Assembly: GCA_036250195.1 (NCBI GenBank)
Contig: JAVHZZ010000005.1
Location: 126,050,098-126,114,097 of the forward strand
Direction of reading: 5' to 3'
From: Mixophyes australis
Taxonomy: Eukaryota > Chordata > Amphibia > Anura > Limnodynastidae
DNA: 64,000 nucleotides
Shown here one piece after another: positions 1-10,188 of this stretch; the first letter of the stretch is position 1, and each line of letters starts with the position of its first letter. Position numbers and translations under genes: made by a program. Under the pieces are notes generated by a model. It made no database searches, had not been told where the DNA came from, and saw only the letters and a list, made by a program, of their open reading frames with translations.

Positions 1-1
1 T

Positions 2-607
2 AAATATATCCAAGACCTAGCTAAATTAATAGATAATATCACTGAGATGTATGATGACACTTTCAGGTATACTGTAAGGGAGCTACAAGCGTACAAGAAG
101 GAGTTGGTGCAACATAGACTGGTACTAAATTATCTCACCTCTATTACTGGTGGGTACTGTGTGACACTGGCCACCCAGTTCGGTGTCAAATATTGCACGT
201 ACCTTACTAATAATACGGATGACCCTAAAGAGGTTATAGACCGGAAGATGGATGAAATTTTGCAGCTGAAATGGGAATTTCGAAAGAGCCATAATTCTTC
301 GTTATATGAGGTCGGGGAAAAGGTGGCGGGTTGGTTCTCGTGGTTGAACCCTGTGAAATGGTTCTCCGGTCTGGAAGAGTGGGTGCAGGAAATGGTTGCT
401 AGTGTAGGTAAGCTCCTTCTCCTTATACTGGGTGTCATCTTAGCAATTGGTTTAGTTGTCAAATGTGTTCCTACTGTGTTGAAGTGTGGAAAATGGTCTC
501 ATAGGAGTAACACTGAGAAAGAGACTGAAAGGGTGGTACCAGATACGGAGATCATGGTCTGTGAAGAAGTATTGTATAATCCTGAACTTGAAACGGTGAT
601 TGGGTGA
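2..607 (+). CDS. env: Partial retroviral envelope, transmembrane subunit (endogenous)
   Basis: The frame is open from the first bases of the window to a TGA at 605-607, so only the C-terminal part of Env is present. The first Met lies at base 47 but is probably internal. The reading frame shows a helical ectodomain segment, a conserved block with QHRLVLNYL followed by GGYC, and a second Cys twelve residues on (KYC). A Trp-rich membrane-proximal part (WFSWLNPVKWFSG) is followed by one hydrophobic span of about 25 residues (starting SVGKLLLLILGV) and a cytoplasmic tail of roughly 40 residues. This is the architecture of a class I-like (gamma/epsilon-type) TM subunit that anchors Env and drives fusion. 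A complete LTR follows 29 bp downstream, as expected for env. The segment has no stops or frameshifts, so the insertion may be fairly young. The surface subunit lies outside the window. Confidence 0.8.
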   Translation, partial: KYIQDLAKLIDNITEMYDDTFRYTVRELQAYKKELVQHRLVLNYLTSITGGYCVTLATQFGVKYCTYLTNNTDDPKEVIDRKMDEILQLKWEFRKSHNSSLYEVGEKVAGWFSWLNPVKWFSGLEEWVQEMVASVGKLLLLILGVILAIGLVVKCVPTVLKCGKWSHRSNTEKETERVVPDTEIMVCEEVLYNPELETVIG

Positions 608-636
608 TAGTTTATTACACTATCAAAGGGTGGAGC

Positions 637-1430
637 TGTCGAAGTCAGCAAATTGTATAAATTAATTTCAATTAAAGTCGAGCAAACTTGGTTGTCTTTG
701 TCTGAAAAGATGCGTACGGTACGCTACGACGTACAAGGGCACGCTACGGCGTGAAAGGGCGTACGCATCCACTACACGTGGCAGCAACAGTAATTGGTCT
801 TTTACCATACATTCGCACAAACACGCATACTTATAAAATAGTACACATTAATGGTAGTTGCAACACATAGTCAGTTATGTCAAAATATAGTAGTATTTAT
901 ATGTTATATTAGAGTTACATGCATATTAGTGAAATACACGGAACAGGTTGAAGGAATCATATTATGAGTGGTATCATAATAAACCTCTTTACATATCCTA
1001 CTGTTTGGTTCACGAGGGAATCGCAGAGTGCATACACAAGTTATGAATGATAGGGAATTATGAACTACTTAAGACTAAGGAATCTTGGCGGGAAGAGCCG
1101 AGCATACCCCCTGGAGAGGTGACCCCCTCCTTTGGATTCCTTAGGATGAACTAGCCAATGATTGACAACCCCTTGGACCTTCCTGAGACCTGGACCAATA
1201 GATGCAAGCCATACCACCTTCATTGTATTACTGTATTTCTGCGTGTATAGAAGCAGCAGCTTCACATCTAGTGTTCAGACATCTTGTCCTCAGGATTGAA
1301 TGACTGCACACTGGATCCAGAGTGCCTGCAATAAGTAACGGCTGTATTTATTATCACTTCGCTTGAGCATATTATTCTACTATTTGCGAATAAATCTTTG
1401 TGCGTTGGAAACACAAATCGAGGTTCGACA
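637..1430 (+). mobile_element. 3' LTR of the upstream endogenous retrovirus
   Basis: The 794-bp segment starts TGTCGAA and ends TTCGACA, a perfect 7-bp terminal inverted repeat with TG/CA ends. It lies directly after env and a short purine-rich tract (AAAGGGTGGAG). A TATA-like TATAAAATA is at 832-840 and an AATAAA poly(A) signal at 1389-1394, 36 bp before the end. The 5' LTR is upstream of the window, so the target duplication cannot be checked here; the bases just after the LTR are ATCGTT. Confidence 0.85.
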
Positions 1431-1999
1431 ATCGTTATTGGTTAGCGACAATACGCACATAACAACACATACATTATAATAACATAACGCACATACACTA
1501 TCTTAACAAAACACAAATACACTATATTAACATAACACACACTATATTAACATAACACACACTATATTAACTTGTTGTACACACACAGTATATTAACATA
1601 ATACACACACTTTATTTTAACATCTCCACCTGACCTTGTTCAATCGGCAGCAAATTCACACATGGGACGGCACCTAACATGTGGGGCACGTCCCATGTGA
1701 CCCCGGGGCTCTCACTGACAGGGCACACATAGGGAAGGGGGGACGGATCACAAGGCCAATATGGAAGGCAGCTGGTCCCCCACACTCCCCCATTTGCGGG
1801 TGCGCACGTTAGTCGCGCGACACTTTCGGACAAAAAAGAAATCTTAAAAAGAAAAAGAAAATTGTAACTATCGAGCTCCAGGCCCGGGCCTGGGTAATTT
1901 GATACCCGCCCCGACCCCTCACCTCCCGGCCCTTTTGGAGCTCCTGCTCCCAGGTACAGGAATCTTTTTTGATCTAAACCCACTCTTGGGATATTATTT
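1431..1999. repeat. AT-rich minisatellite (about 1470-1622) plus unclassified sequence
   Basis: From about 1470 to 1622 there are imperfect tandem copies of a unit like ACTATATTAACATAACACAC, with lengths of about 20 to 27 bp. From 1623 to 1999 I see nothing I can classify; the antisense frame there is a chance frame without recognisable domains. Confidence 0.6.
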
Positions 2000-2420
2000 C
2001 TTGCAAAGTCTCTAAACTTTCAAGCAGTCCCTGAAAACTCAGCTTTTCAGGCAAGCTTAACTTTCCTAGGCTTTTTTACACATTTAATACCCTTTTTTTC
2101 TACTTGATTACAACCCTTCTACACAATTCACACTAAACTTACCTTTATTATCTTTCTATAATCAAACAGCATTCTGCCCCCCAGACTAACATTTTATTTG
2201 ACAGGATCAAATAGTACTCTAAGCATATTTTACCTTTGTAATCTGGCTAGACCAGGGGTAGGCAACCTGCGGCTCTCCAGGTGTTGTGAAACTACAAGTC
2301 CCAGCATGCTTTGCCAGTAGATAACCAGCAGATAGTGGCAAGGCATGATGGGATTTGTAGTTTTACAAAACCTGGAGAGCCGCAGGTTGCCTACTTCTGG
2401 GCTAGACCAATATGCAATAT
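2000..2420 (+). mobile_element. 3' end fragment of an L2-type LINE, split by a MITE
   Basis: The sequence aligns by eye to the 3' end of the L2 copy at 3820-4030: both have the TCTCTAAAC/TCTCCAAAC block, the CAAGC..TCCCTGAAAAC region, the CTTTTCAGGCAAGCTTA block and TTTACCTTTG near the end. It is more diverged than the copy at 3238 and lacks the coding part. A hAT MITE interrupts it at 2253-2399. Confidence 0.55.
2253..2399. mobile_element. hAT-type MITE, 147 bp, with perfect 8-bp TSD
   Basis: The left end is CAGGGGTAGGCAACCTGCGG and the right end is its inverted counterpart, ending CAGGTTGCCTACTTCTG; the inverted repeat covers most of the element. The 8 bp GGCTAGAC occurs on both sides (2245-2252 and 2400-2407). 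CAG-type termini with 8-bp duplications are diagnostic of hAT. No coding capacity. Confidence 0.92.
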
Positions 2421-3237
2421 GTGGCACTTAATATCAGATATCAAACTCTTATTGTAATATAGCATACAAGAAGCGCTCACTTATCTCATTGTCTGTGAAA
2501 CCCCTAGAATGCCTTTGCCTTGGTGTAGTGGTTCTTGTGCCTATTAATTATTGATTTATAGTTTAATATGAATGTTTGCTTAGCAACTATATTAGATTTA
2601 GATGTGTGCCTAAATCTAAATCTGGCCTATTGTCAGTAATTTGTTTATAACACAATTTGCTTAATATACAACACTTTGTAAACTGTTAATGCTTTAAAAA
2701 TTAAGAATAATAAAGATATTACTTTACTGGCTATAAGTTGACTATATTATTTTTATTAAAATATAACTTTAATTATATTTTGCAGTGTACAAAAAATCCA
2801 TACTCATACATGCATAAATAGTTTTTTGTGAATTGTTGACTTGCATCTCCTAATGTTGTGAGACATTGAACAGGGGTGTGAAGGGGCGTCAAGCATAGGC
2901 CAAGTACAGTGAGTCCCATTTATCCCGTACTGCATTAGTGTGTATGCTCCAGCGATGAACGAGGATCGTTCCAAAGCATAAATCATTGTTTGATTTGATT
3001 GTTCAGAAGAACTAAAAATCTCGTTCTGCTATGGAACGACGTCCTATCCATCCTGCCATGTGTGTGCACTCACAATCAGGATTTCGATAGGGTTTACAGA
3101 GTCATGATCTTTTCTGCCAACAGTTATGACAGTTTAAAAGCACATATATGATGATAAATCTTTTATAACATGTATAGTGTATACGCATGAATCGGCATGC
3201 TGATCGGGACCTTTTTCTTGCAGTCCATGCAGAAACA
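2421..3237. other. Unclassified AT-rich sequence
   Basis: No coding frame, LTR, TIR pair or tandem repeat that I can support. It may hold old degraded repeats. Confidence 0.4.
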
Positions 3238-4053
3238 GAAGCTTCTTGCCTGACATTTCTATTTCTGTTGATAACATGACCTTAAATCTCACCCCGCAAG
3301 CTCGCTGCCTAGGTGTTATCCTTGACTCACAACTATCATTTATTCCCCATATCAACTCCATATCTAAATCATGTTACATACATCTAAAGAACATTTCCAG
3401 AATACGCACATATCTCACACAAGACACCGCAAAAACCTTAATTCATGCACTCATCATCTCCCGCATTGACTATTGCAATTCCCTCCTTACTGGTCTTATC
3501 AAAGTCAGACTTAAATCCCTATAATCTATTATGCATGCAGTGGCTAGATTGATTTTCCTTGAAAACCGTTCTTCCTCTGCTGAGCCACTCTGTCAGTCTC
3601 TACATTGGTTTCCTTTAGTTCAGCGAATCCAAAATAAAATTCTTCTACTAACATACAATGCCATGAACAAAATTGCACCAACATACATTTCCTCACTTGC
3701 CTCAAAATATCTCCCTACTCGACACCTCTGTTCTGCACAAGATCTACGTCTCTCTTCCACTCTCATCACATCCTCCCATTCTCGGTTACAGGACTTTTTT
3801 CGGGCTGCACCCACTTTGTAAAATTCCGTCCCTGGCACAGTAAGACTTTCCTCTAGTCTCCAAACCTTCAAGCGTTCTCTGAAAACCCACCTCTTCAGAC
3901 AAGCTTATGATATTCCTCAACCACCATCTTAATCTCCCCTATTACCACCCTCTAGAACCATCTGACCAACATTGGTACACACACAGCCCACGCAGTACTT
4001 TTACCTTTGCATTCTAGCTGGTCCAGTGGCGCTATATAAATAAATGATGATGA
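3238..4053 (+). pseudogene. L2-clade LINE, 3' end of ORF2 and 3' tail (5'-truncated)
   Basis: The frame from about 3246 to 3821 encodes the C-terminal part of an L2-type reverse transcriptase ORF. It shows the LGVILDSQLSF block, the RIDYCNSLLTG block and, after one in-frame TAA at 3522-3524, the LHWFPLVQRIQNKILLLTY block. The N-terminal endonuclease and most of the polymerase are missing, as usual for 5'-truncated LINE copies. The 3' UTR runs to GTGGCGCTATATAAATAAAT followed by (GAT)3. This same tail ends the SINE at 15986-16328, which points to shared retrotransposition machinery. The CR1 copy at 4054-5508 is inserted in the GAT tail. Confidence 0.85.
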
Positions 4054-5508
4054 TACATAGTAACATAGTAACATAGTAACATAGTTGATGAGGTTGAAAA
4101 AAGACACCAGTCCATCAAGTTCAACCTATTTTGGATCTCCTGCGATCCTGCACTTATATTTGAAATTAATCCAGAGTAAGCAACTGCCAATCTGTTTCAA
4201 TTTTGAAAATCCCCCCAGACTCAATATTGCAATCCAATTTTTACCCTATATCCACTACTATCCTTTATTTTAAATTAACGGTCATATCCCTGGATACACA
4301 TTTCCGCTAAAAATTTGTCTAACCCTTTATTAAACATATCTATTGAATCTGCCATCACAACCTTCCCTGGCAATGAATTCCATATCTTGACTGCCCTTAC
4401 TGTAAAGAACCCCTTCCTTTGCTGGTTGTGAAATTTCCTCTCCTCTAACCATAGGGGATGACCATGTGTCCTGTGTATGGTCCTTGGGGTTAAAAGTTCC
4501 CATGAAAGCTCTCCGTATTGACCCCTAATGTATTTGTACATAGTAATCATATCCCCCCTTAGACGCCTCTTTTCTAAAGTAAACATGCCTAAACTGGCTA
4601 ATCTTTCCTCATAACTTAATGACTCCATACCCTTTAGCAATTTTGTCGCCCTTCTCTGAAACCTTTCTAGTTCCAAATTATCTTTTTTATAGAGTGGTGC
4701 CCAGAACTGTACTGCATATTCAAGATGAGGTCTTACCAACGATTTATACAGTGACAAAATTACACTGTCTTCCCTTGCATCTATGCCCCTTTTTATGCAT
4801 GCCAATACTTTGTTTGCCCTTGCAGCTGCTGCTTGACATTGAGCACTATTGCTAAGTCTACTGTCTACGAGCACTCCCAAATCCTTTTCCATTATAGATT
4901 CTCCTAAATTAATTCCATTTAATTTATAGATTGCGTTCTTGTTTTTGATCCCTGAATGCATAACCTTACATTTATCTGTGTTAAACCTCATATTCCATTT
5001 GGCCGCCCAATCCTCCAGTTTATTTAAGTCCTTCTGTAGAGAAGCTACATCTTGCTCTGATTTTATTACCTTACAGAGTTTAGTGTCATCTGCAAAAATA
5101 GAAACTTTACTCTCTAAACCATCACCAAGGTCATTAATAAATATATTAAAAAGGAGTGGCCCCAGCACGGAACCTTGAGGTACTCCACTTAAGACTTTTG
5201 ACCAATTAGAAATTGTTCCATTTATCACAACTCTCTGTTCCCTATTCTCTAACCAGTTTTCGATCCAAGTACAAATTTTGATTCCTAGACCCAGTTCCCT
5301 TATTTTGTAAACCAACCTCTTGTGTGGCACTGTATCAAAGGCCTTTGCAAAATCTAAGTAGACCACATCTACTGTCCTGCCCTGGTCTAAGTTCCCACTA
5401 ACTTCCTCGTAGAAACTAATTAGATTAGTTTGACATGACCTATCCCTCACAATTCCATGTTGATTCCCACTAATAATTTTATTGCGTACCAAGTAATCCT
5501 GAATAATG
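4054..5508 (-). pseudogene. CR1-clade LINE, RT and 3' end (5'-truncated)
   Basis: Read on the minus strand, a long frame (stop near 4275, about 410 LINE residues) encodes a CR1-type reverse transcriptase. It has the YLDFAKAFD block, the GVPQGSVLGPLLF block, the catalytic FADD motif, and the thumb/C-terminal region with RPHLEYAVQFW and LERRRLRGD. The frame is still open from the RT palm to its C-terminus. The endonuclease domain and ORF1 are absent. The 3' end, at the low-coordinate side, finishes in ACATAGTA repeats (4054-4085), the short-unit tail expected for CR1. AAATGATGATGAT just left of it and AATAATGATGATGAT just right of the truncated 5' end form a likely target duplication inside the L2 GAT tail. 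The 24 N-terminal codons of the open frame upstream (5573-5505) belong to the neighbouring coiled-coil frame. Confidence 0.9.
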
Positions 5509-8197
5509 ATGATGATCTTTAATTCTTCGTATTGAGTCTTATATTGCTTTCCAACATTTTCAACCTGGGACATGATCTTAATTTTCTCTTGTATATATGG
5601 GACTTTGGTGTCAAGTTCTTTCTGCAGATTTTCCTTTTCATTCCTCAGTTTTACTGCTTGCTCTTTTGCACATTGACAATGACCTTTATTTGTATTCTGG
5701 GCTGCAATAATTCTTGCAATTAGTTTTTAACTTTCCATGCTCTGCAGTGAGCTGCTGTATTTGGGCTTTCCCCCTTTTTACACCTTCCTCAAGAAACTTC
5801 TTTTCCGCCAGCAACGTTTCTCTTTTCTTGCCGAGTTTGGAGGTAGATTCTTGCAACAGTAACATATTTGGTTCAAGCTTTTTTTATCTTAGCTTGAAGA
5901 TGCGGTATTTCACCGTTCACTTTTTCACGCTGATAATTGTCATTTGCCTTTATATACTTTTGCTTTATCAGATCTTTGCATTTCTGCAACTGAGATTGCA
6001 ATTCTACATGTATGATAGCTTCTTTAGTTATTTGATATTGCAACTCTGCATTTACTGCAGCCTTGCTTTTTAGCCTTTCTTGCAAGCCTGCTTCTTTTTC
6101 AACCCCAGTCTTCAGCTGCACCTGCAATTCTGATTTTAGAGCCATCTCCCTGTCCAACTGTGCTTGCAGGGCTGCATGCTTAGTAACCTCTCTCTGCAGC
6201 TCTGTTCGTATCTCCGTGAGGTCTTTTGTCTCACTCTCCAGTTGCTTCCTGATCACAGCTAGCTCAGCTTTAGCTTTCTCCAACTCTGTGGTCAGTGCAG
6301 CAGAGGCTTGCAGGGGTGTTGTCAGCGGTATGTGGTTTTCCCGCAGCCTGGCATTTTCTGATAGGAGAGAGCTTGCTCTATTTGCCTCCTCTTCACATTT
6401 CTGTGACATATCAGCCAACTGCTTCTCAAGTTGTATGATCCTTAACTACATATCCTTCATATCTTTTCCATGCTCTTGGCGAGGAGTGGAGGATGCTTGG
6501 AGAAGCATCATACCTTCCTCTTTTCCTCCACCAGTAACTTGCCCTGCTCCAGCTCAGCCTTCCTGTGATTCTGCTCTGACTCTGCTCATTTTTGGCTTAG
6601 TTGAGCAATGGTCTCCTTGCAGGCTCTCTTGGTTTCTAAGTACAGCTGTGCTGGGACATGACTGCTTATCATTTGCCCCTTTAATTCCTCAATCTGCCGC
6701 TGCAGCAGGACTTCCTCCACCTGCAGCTTCTCCTTTTCCCAAGTAAGAGAACTGCTCTTTACTTACATTATTATCAAATTCCTTCTTAAGTGTGTCCCAC
6801 TTTGCATCTGCCCGTTTCTTCTCTCTGTCTGCAGTTACCAGACCTTTTCCCTGCTCTGTTTTCAGATTATCTTGGAGCTCATTTATTTCTCTTCCCATTT
6901 GCTCCATATGCTGCTGATATTTTAAACATTCTACTTGTGCGGCTTAAAACCTTGTTTCCCCAATTTATTTTTCTTGTTGCAGCATTTCTGTGACTTGTTC
7001 CTGAGACTTTTCTTTCGCTTTAATAGAGCTTACGTTTTTACGGAGGGCTTCACTGTCTTGTTGCTGTTCCCTCCGTAGTTGCCTCAAGGACTCCTTAAAG
7101 CAGGGGTCAGGGAACTTTTTTACCTTTTACCCCCAAATATATTTAGATACGCCGACATTACCCCCTTAATTTGAAAGGAAGGAATTCATATATTAATTAT
7201 TGGAATTCAAAATTTTATTGAATCAATTCAAAATTTCTTTGAAAGCTTCAACTTCAAAACTTCAGGTTTTGGAGAAATGATACTGCTTCATTTTTGATAC
7301 GAGAGCATCAATATTGGGGCATTTTGATGTCAGAGCAATTTGGATACAGTCTTCAGCGTCCAATCGGTTTCACTGCTTTGCTTTTATGTTCGTTAGAGTG
7401 GAAAATCCTTGTTCGCAAAGGTCGGTTGTTGCAAAAGGCAGCAACTTTTTAACTGCCTCCTCATGGGTAATTTTGATGCCTTTGCGGCTGTTGACATCCA
7501 AAAATATGACAGATCTGCTTTGTTTTCAAATGCAATACGTGCTTCATTATTGCATCGAAGCTCAAGAAGTGCCTCTGCTAACCCTTTAGGCTCTTCTGGT
7601 ACAACAGCAATTTCACATTTAAAGGGGTCTACAATCCAACTGACAGCATGTGAATTGGCAGCATTACCCCCAGGAATTTCATTTTTACCCCATTTGGGGT
7701 AATTTACCCCTGTTCCCTGACCACTGCCTTAAAGGCTGCCTGCTGTTGCCTCTGGATCTACTCTAATTCTAACTGTTGTTGTCTGAAGGCTGTCTGTTGT
7801 TGTTGATTTATGGCAGATTGCTGGGCCATAGCAGCTTGTAGGAAGTCTTTAAGCATGTCCTCCTTTTCAGGGCACTGCAACACAGCCTTTTCCCAGAGTT
7901 CAAACAAATGTGCATCTAGCCCTTTATCAGACATACTGTAGCATCTTGTAATGGCGGTTGCCTAACGGCTGTCTGCTGGGCTGTAACAGTCTGTAGTAAG
8001 TCTTTATCAGAAACATTCTCCTCTTTTAACCTAGCACAGTGATAAGGGTCATAATCTACCGCTACACAAACGTGCTCCAGGTTCTGATTTTTGTCTCTCT
8101 CCATATCAACACATTCACACACCTGTATGCCCTCTTTTTGGGTTGAGAAAGTAGGCTTCTGCTTTTTCTTGCCCATTGTAGCTTGAGAAGCAGCCAA
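5509..8197 (-). pseudogene. Long coiled-coil reading frame internal to an LTR element
   Basis: On the minus strand, downstream of an LTR and leader (9578 to 8198), lies a gag-positioned frame starting near 8197 with MAASQATMGKKKQ. It passes a Gln-rich stretch (about 7740-7910) and becomes an extended heptad-rich coiled coil: ELQREVTKHAALQAQLDRE at about 6150-6200, EKAKAELAVIRKQLE near 6260, and MEQMGREINELQDNL near 6900. After removal of the hAT at 7101-7726 the span is about 2 kb. It is interrupted by several stops and frameshifts and ends at the L2/CR1 insertion. I see no capsid, zinc knuckle, protease or polymerase. It could be an unusual gag, or a cellular coiled-coil sequence carried by a retroelement. 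I cannot assign a function. Confidence 0.55.
7101..7726 (-). mobile_element. Internally deleted hAT element with a transposase C-terminus
   Basis: The ends are CAGGGGTCAGGGAAC and, inverted, CAGTGGTCAGGGAAC. CCTTAAAG is duplicated exactly at 7093-7100 and 7727-7734. On the minus strand it encodes the hAT C-terminal dimerisation region in two frames: a segment with WIVDPFKCEIA and LAEALLELRCNNEARIAFENK, then, after a frameshift, one with KKLLPFATTDLCEQGFSTL and CPNIDALVSKMKQYHFSK. An in-frame TGA lies in the second part. The catalytic N-terminal two thirds are missing, so the copy needed a transposase from elsewhere. It sits inside the coiled-coil frame. Confidence 0.92.
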
Positions 8198-9177
8198 TTT
8201 TATCTTTATACAAACAAAGCACTTTCTTTATAGAAGGAGCACCTCACTTGACTTAAGAGGTGTGGAACTACAACACTCAGCATATATCACAAACTTTTCC
8301 TTTGCAGAGCAAAAGTTATTATTATTATTTTTTTTCTTCTCCTTTAACTTCTGCTCAATGGCGTTGCAAACACATTTGCACACTTCTGTTGTTTCAACAC
8401 AGAAAACATCCTCTTTACACTGACAAAAGACTCTCAATAAACTTTTCTCTTTAAACTCTCCAGCTCTTTGTTTATGCACAGAACCAGGCCACTTCCAAAT
8501 TGTGCTTTGCAGACATAACTTCAGCAACATACTTGGGTATTCTTCCCAGTCTTAATGAACACACCTGCTTTGAATCAATTAACAAAACTCAGTCTTTGCA
8601 TTGCAGAAACATATATGTGCCAATAATGTGCTCATTTTTCTGAGATATCTTGCTGCTCTTTGTGGAAGCCCCTTGAACATTGAAATATACCACATCAACT
8701 GTAATGCAATGGTTGTACTAATCCATCTTTGTAAACATGGAGAATGGCTTCACAAACAAATTTGTATTGACTCTGTTTTAGAGCAATTAACAAACACAGT
8801 CCATGAAACACTTTATTTCTTTGCCTCTCATTGGTCTTTGCATACACTTCTATTTTTCCAACACAAATAGCCAGTTTTCACTGACAATATTTAACTCTTC
8901 TCAAATGTTCATATATGCAGCAAATCTGTTTAAACAGTATTTCACAGTAGGATTTATTACTCACATCCATGTGGTTCTCTGTTTCCCACTGTTGTGCATA
9001 AACATTAAAAATATTAGCTGCTTTTCTCCACATGACAAGACATGCATGTATTTCTCAATGGTGTCTGTCCCCTTTAAACTTTCCAAGCACCCACACAGAG
9101 CTGGTATCTGTAGGTATCTTCAAGACTGCTGCTATTCTTGATCTGTGCAGCTCTTTGCAAGCCAATTCTCCACCATA
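8198..9177 (-). other. Leader region between LTR and coiled-coil frame
   Basis: Read on the minus strand, directly after the LTR end, comes TATGGTGGAGAATTGG. The TGG-initiated stretch is placed like a primer-binding site. The remainder holds only short frames, one of them Cys/Lys-rich (8530-8228), without recognisable domains. Confidence 0.45.
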
Positions 9178-9577
9178 TGTACTATAATCAGGGGAACAGG
9201 TATCATCTCCTGGGTGAACAGCAGCAGTAAGACACACGAGTTCAGAAGTTTCAGGATAACAGTCACAGCCAGTTTATTCACCAGCTTGTAAACAAAACAA
9301 AGTATAAACAAAATTATATCTGTCTGGCTACTAACTAATACATTTATGGAGGCCCTCTCTCATGTGTAGCACCTTATATCCCACACATACACCAAACCAT
9401 ATGTATATTGTTGCTCACTACAGCAGAGTGTCTCAGGAGGCAACTCACCTCCTCCCAGGTCTGAGACACTGGCTGCATATCCCAGCTGCCTTTTCACAGG
9501 CACCTCACAGGTGCATCCCTTGATCAGTCTGTTTGAAACTCATAGATCAGAAGACCCAGACTGGGCCTTATGTATAC

Positions 9578-9578
<1 letters not shown>
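9178..9578 (-). mobile_element. LTR of the element carrying the coiled-coil frame
   Basis: On the minus strand the segment begins TGTATACAT and ends GTACA (401 bp, TG/CA ends). It contains a TATA-like GATATAAGG, then GGTGAATAAACTGG with an AATAAA, a typical U3-R order. Its 5' end abuts a (TA)n tract at 9579-9656, so the target duplication cannot be read. No second LTR of this element was seen in the window. Confidence 0.65.
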
Positions 9579-9608
<30 letters not shown>

Positions 9609-9613
9609 GATAG

Positions 9614-9656
<43 letters not shown>
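9579..9656. repeat. (TA)n microsatellite
   Basis: Near-pure TA repeat broken by a GATAGA interruption. It separates two LTRs of different families in opposite orientation. Confidence 0.9.
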
Positions 9657-9659
<3 letters not shown>

Positions 9660-10146
9660 AACAAAAGGAGGCATTTAGCTGGCAATATGCAGGGAAGTAG
9701 AGTAAAACATTTGTGCAGTAATGCACCTAGATTGAATGTGAAGACTTATGTATAAAAACAATAGTTTAAGTTTGGTTAAACTTACATGATTTGAAATTCT
9801 TCCTCTCAGCAAACAGACAGGGTGTGTCTGTTAGTCCAAACAGAGCCAGGGATGGGCGTTTCCTTTTTAAAGAGAAGGTGGGTGTGTCACCTGTCCATCA
9901 AGCTAAGGCTGGGGGAGGAGTATCAGGTATAAAAGCTTGTTTGTATCATTTGTTCACTGAGACCAACGCTGGGGTAGCTGGCTGGTCTTGAGAGAGAGCT
10001 GGTCTATGTATAGCAAGCATTTAGGGTCTCCATAATTGCTGTGAAAGTATACGGTGCCAAAACATTTATCATCTTTTATCTGACAATAAAGCTACATAAA
10101 AAGGAAGAAGTTGTTCGCGTGTGCTTCTGCAGTAGCGGGCACTTGC

Positions 10147-10150
<4 letters not shown>
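9657..10150 (+). mobile_element. Solo LTR, Gmr1-like Ty3/gypsy family
   Basis: About 494 bp starting TGTAACAAAAGGAGGC and ending TTGCCAC. It contains TATAAAA at 9928-9934 and AATAAA at 10085-10090. A near-identical LTR is at 23943-24433, and the first 35 bp recur at 21773-21807 in front of a gag frame, which ties this LTR to that element. Both sides are TA repeat, so it looks like a solo LTR inserted into (TA)n. Confidence 0.85.

Positions 10151-10188
<38 letters not shown>

Noticed and set aside
6063..6746. Ser/Cys-rich plus-strand frame of 227 codons
   Set aside because: It is antisense to the heptad-rich coiled-coil frame; high Ser/Leu content is the usual complement of Glu/Lys-rich codons.
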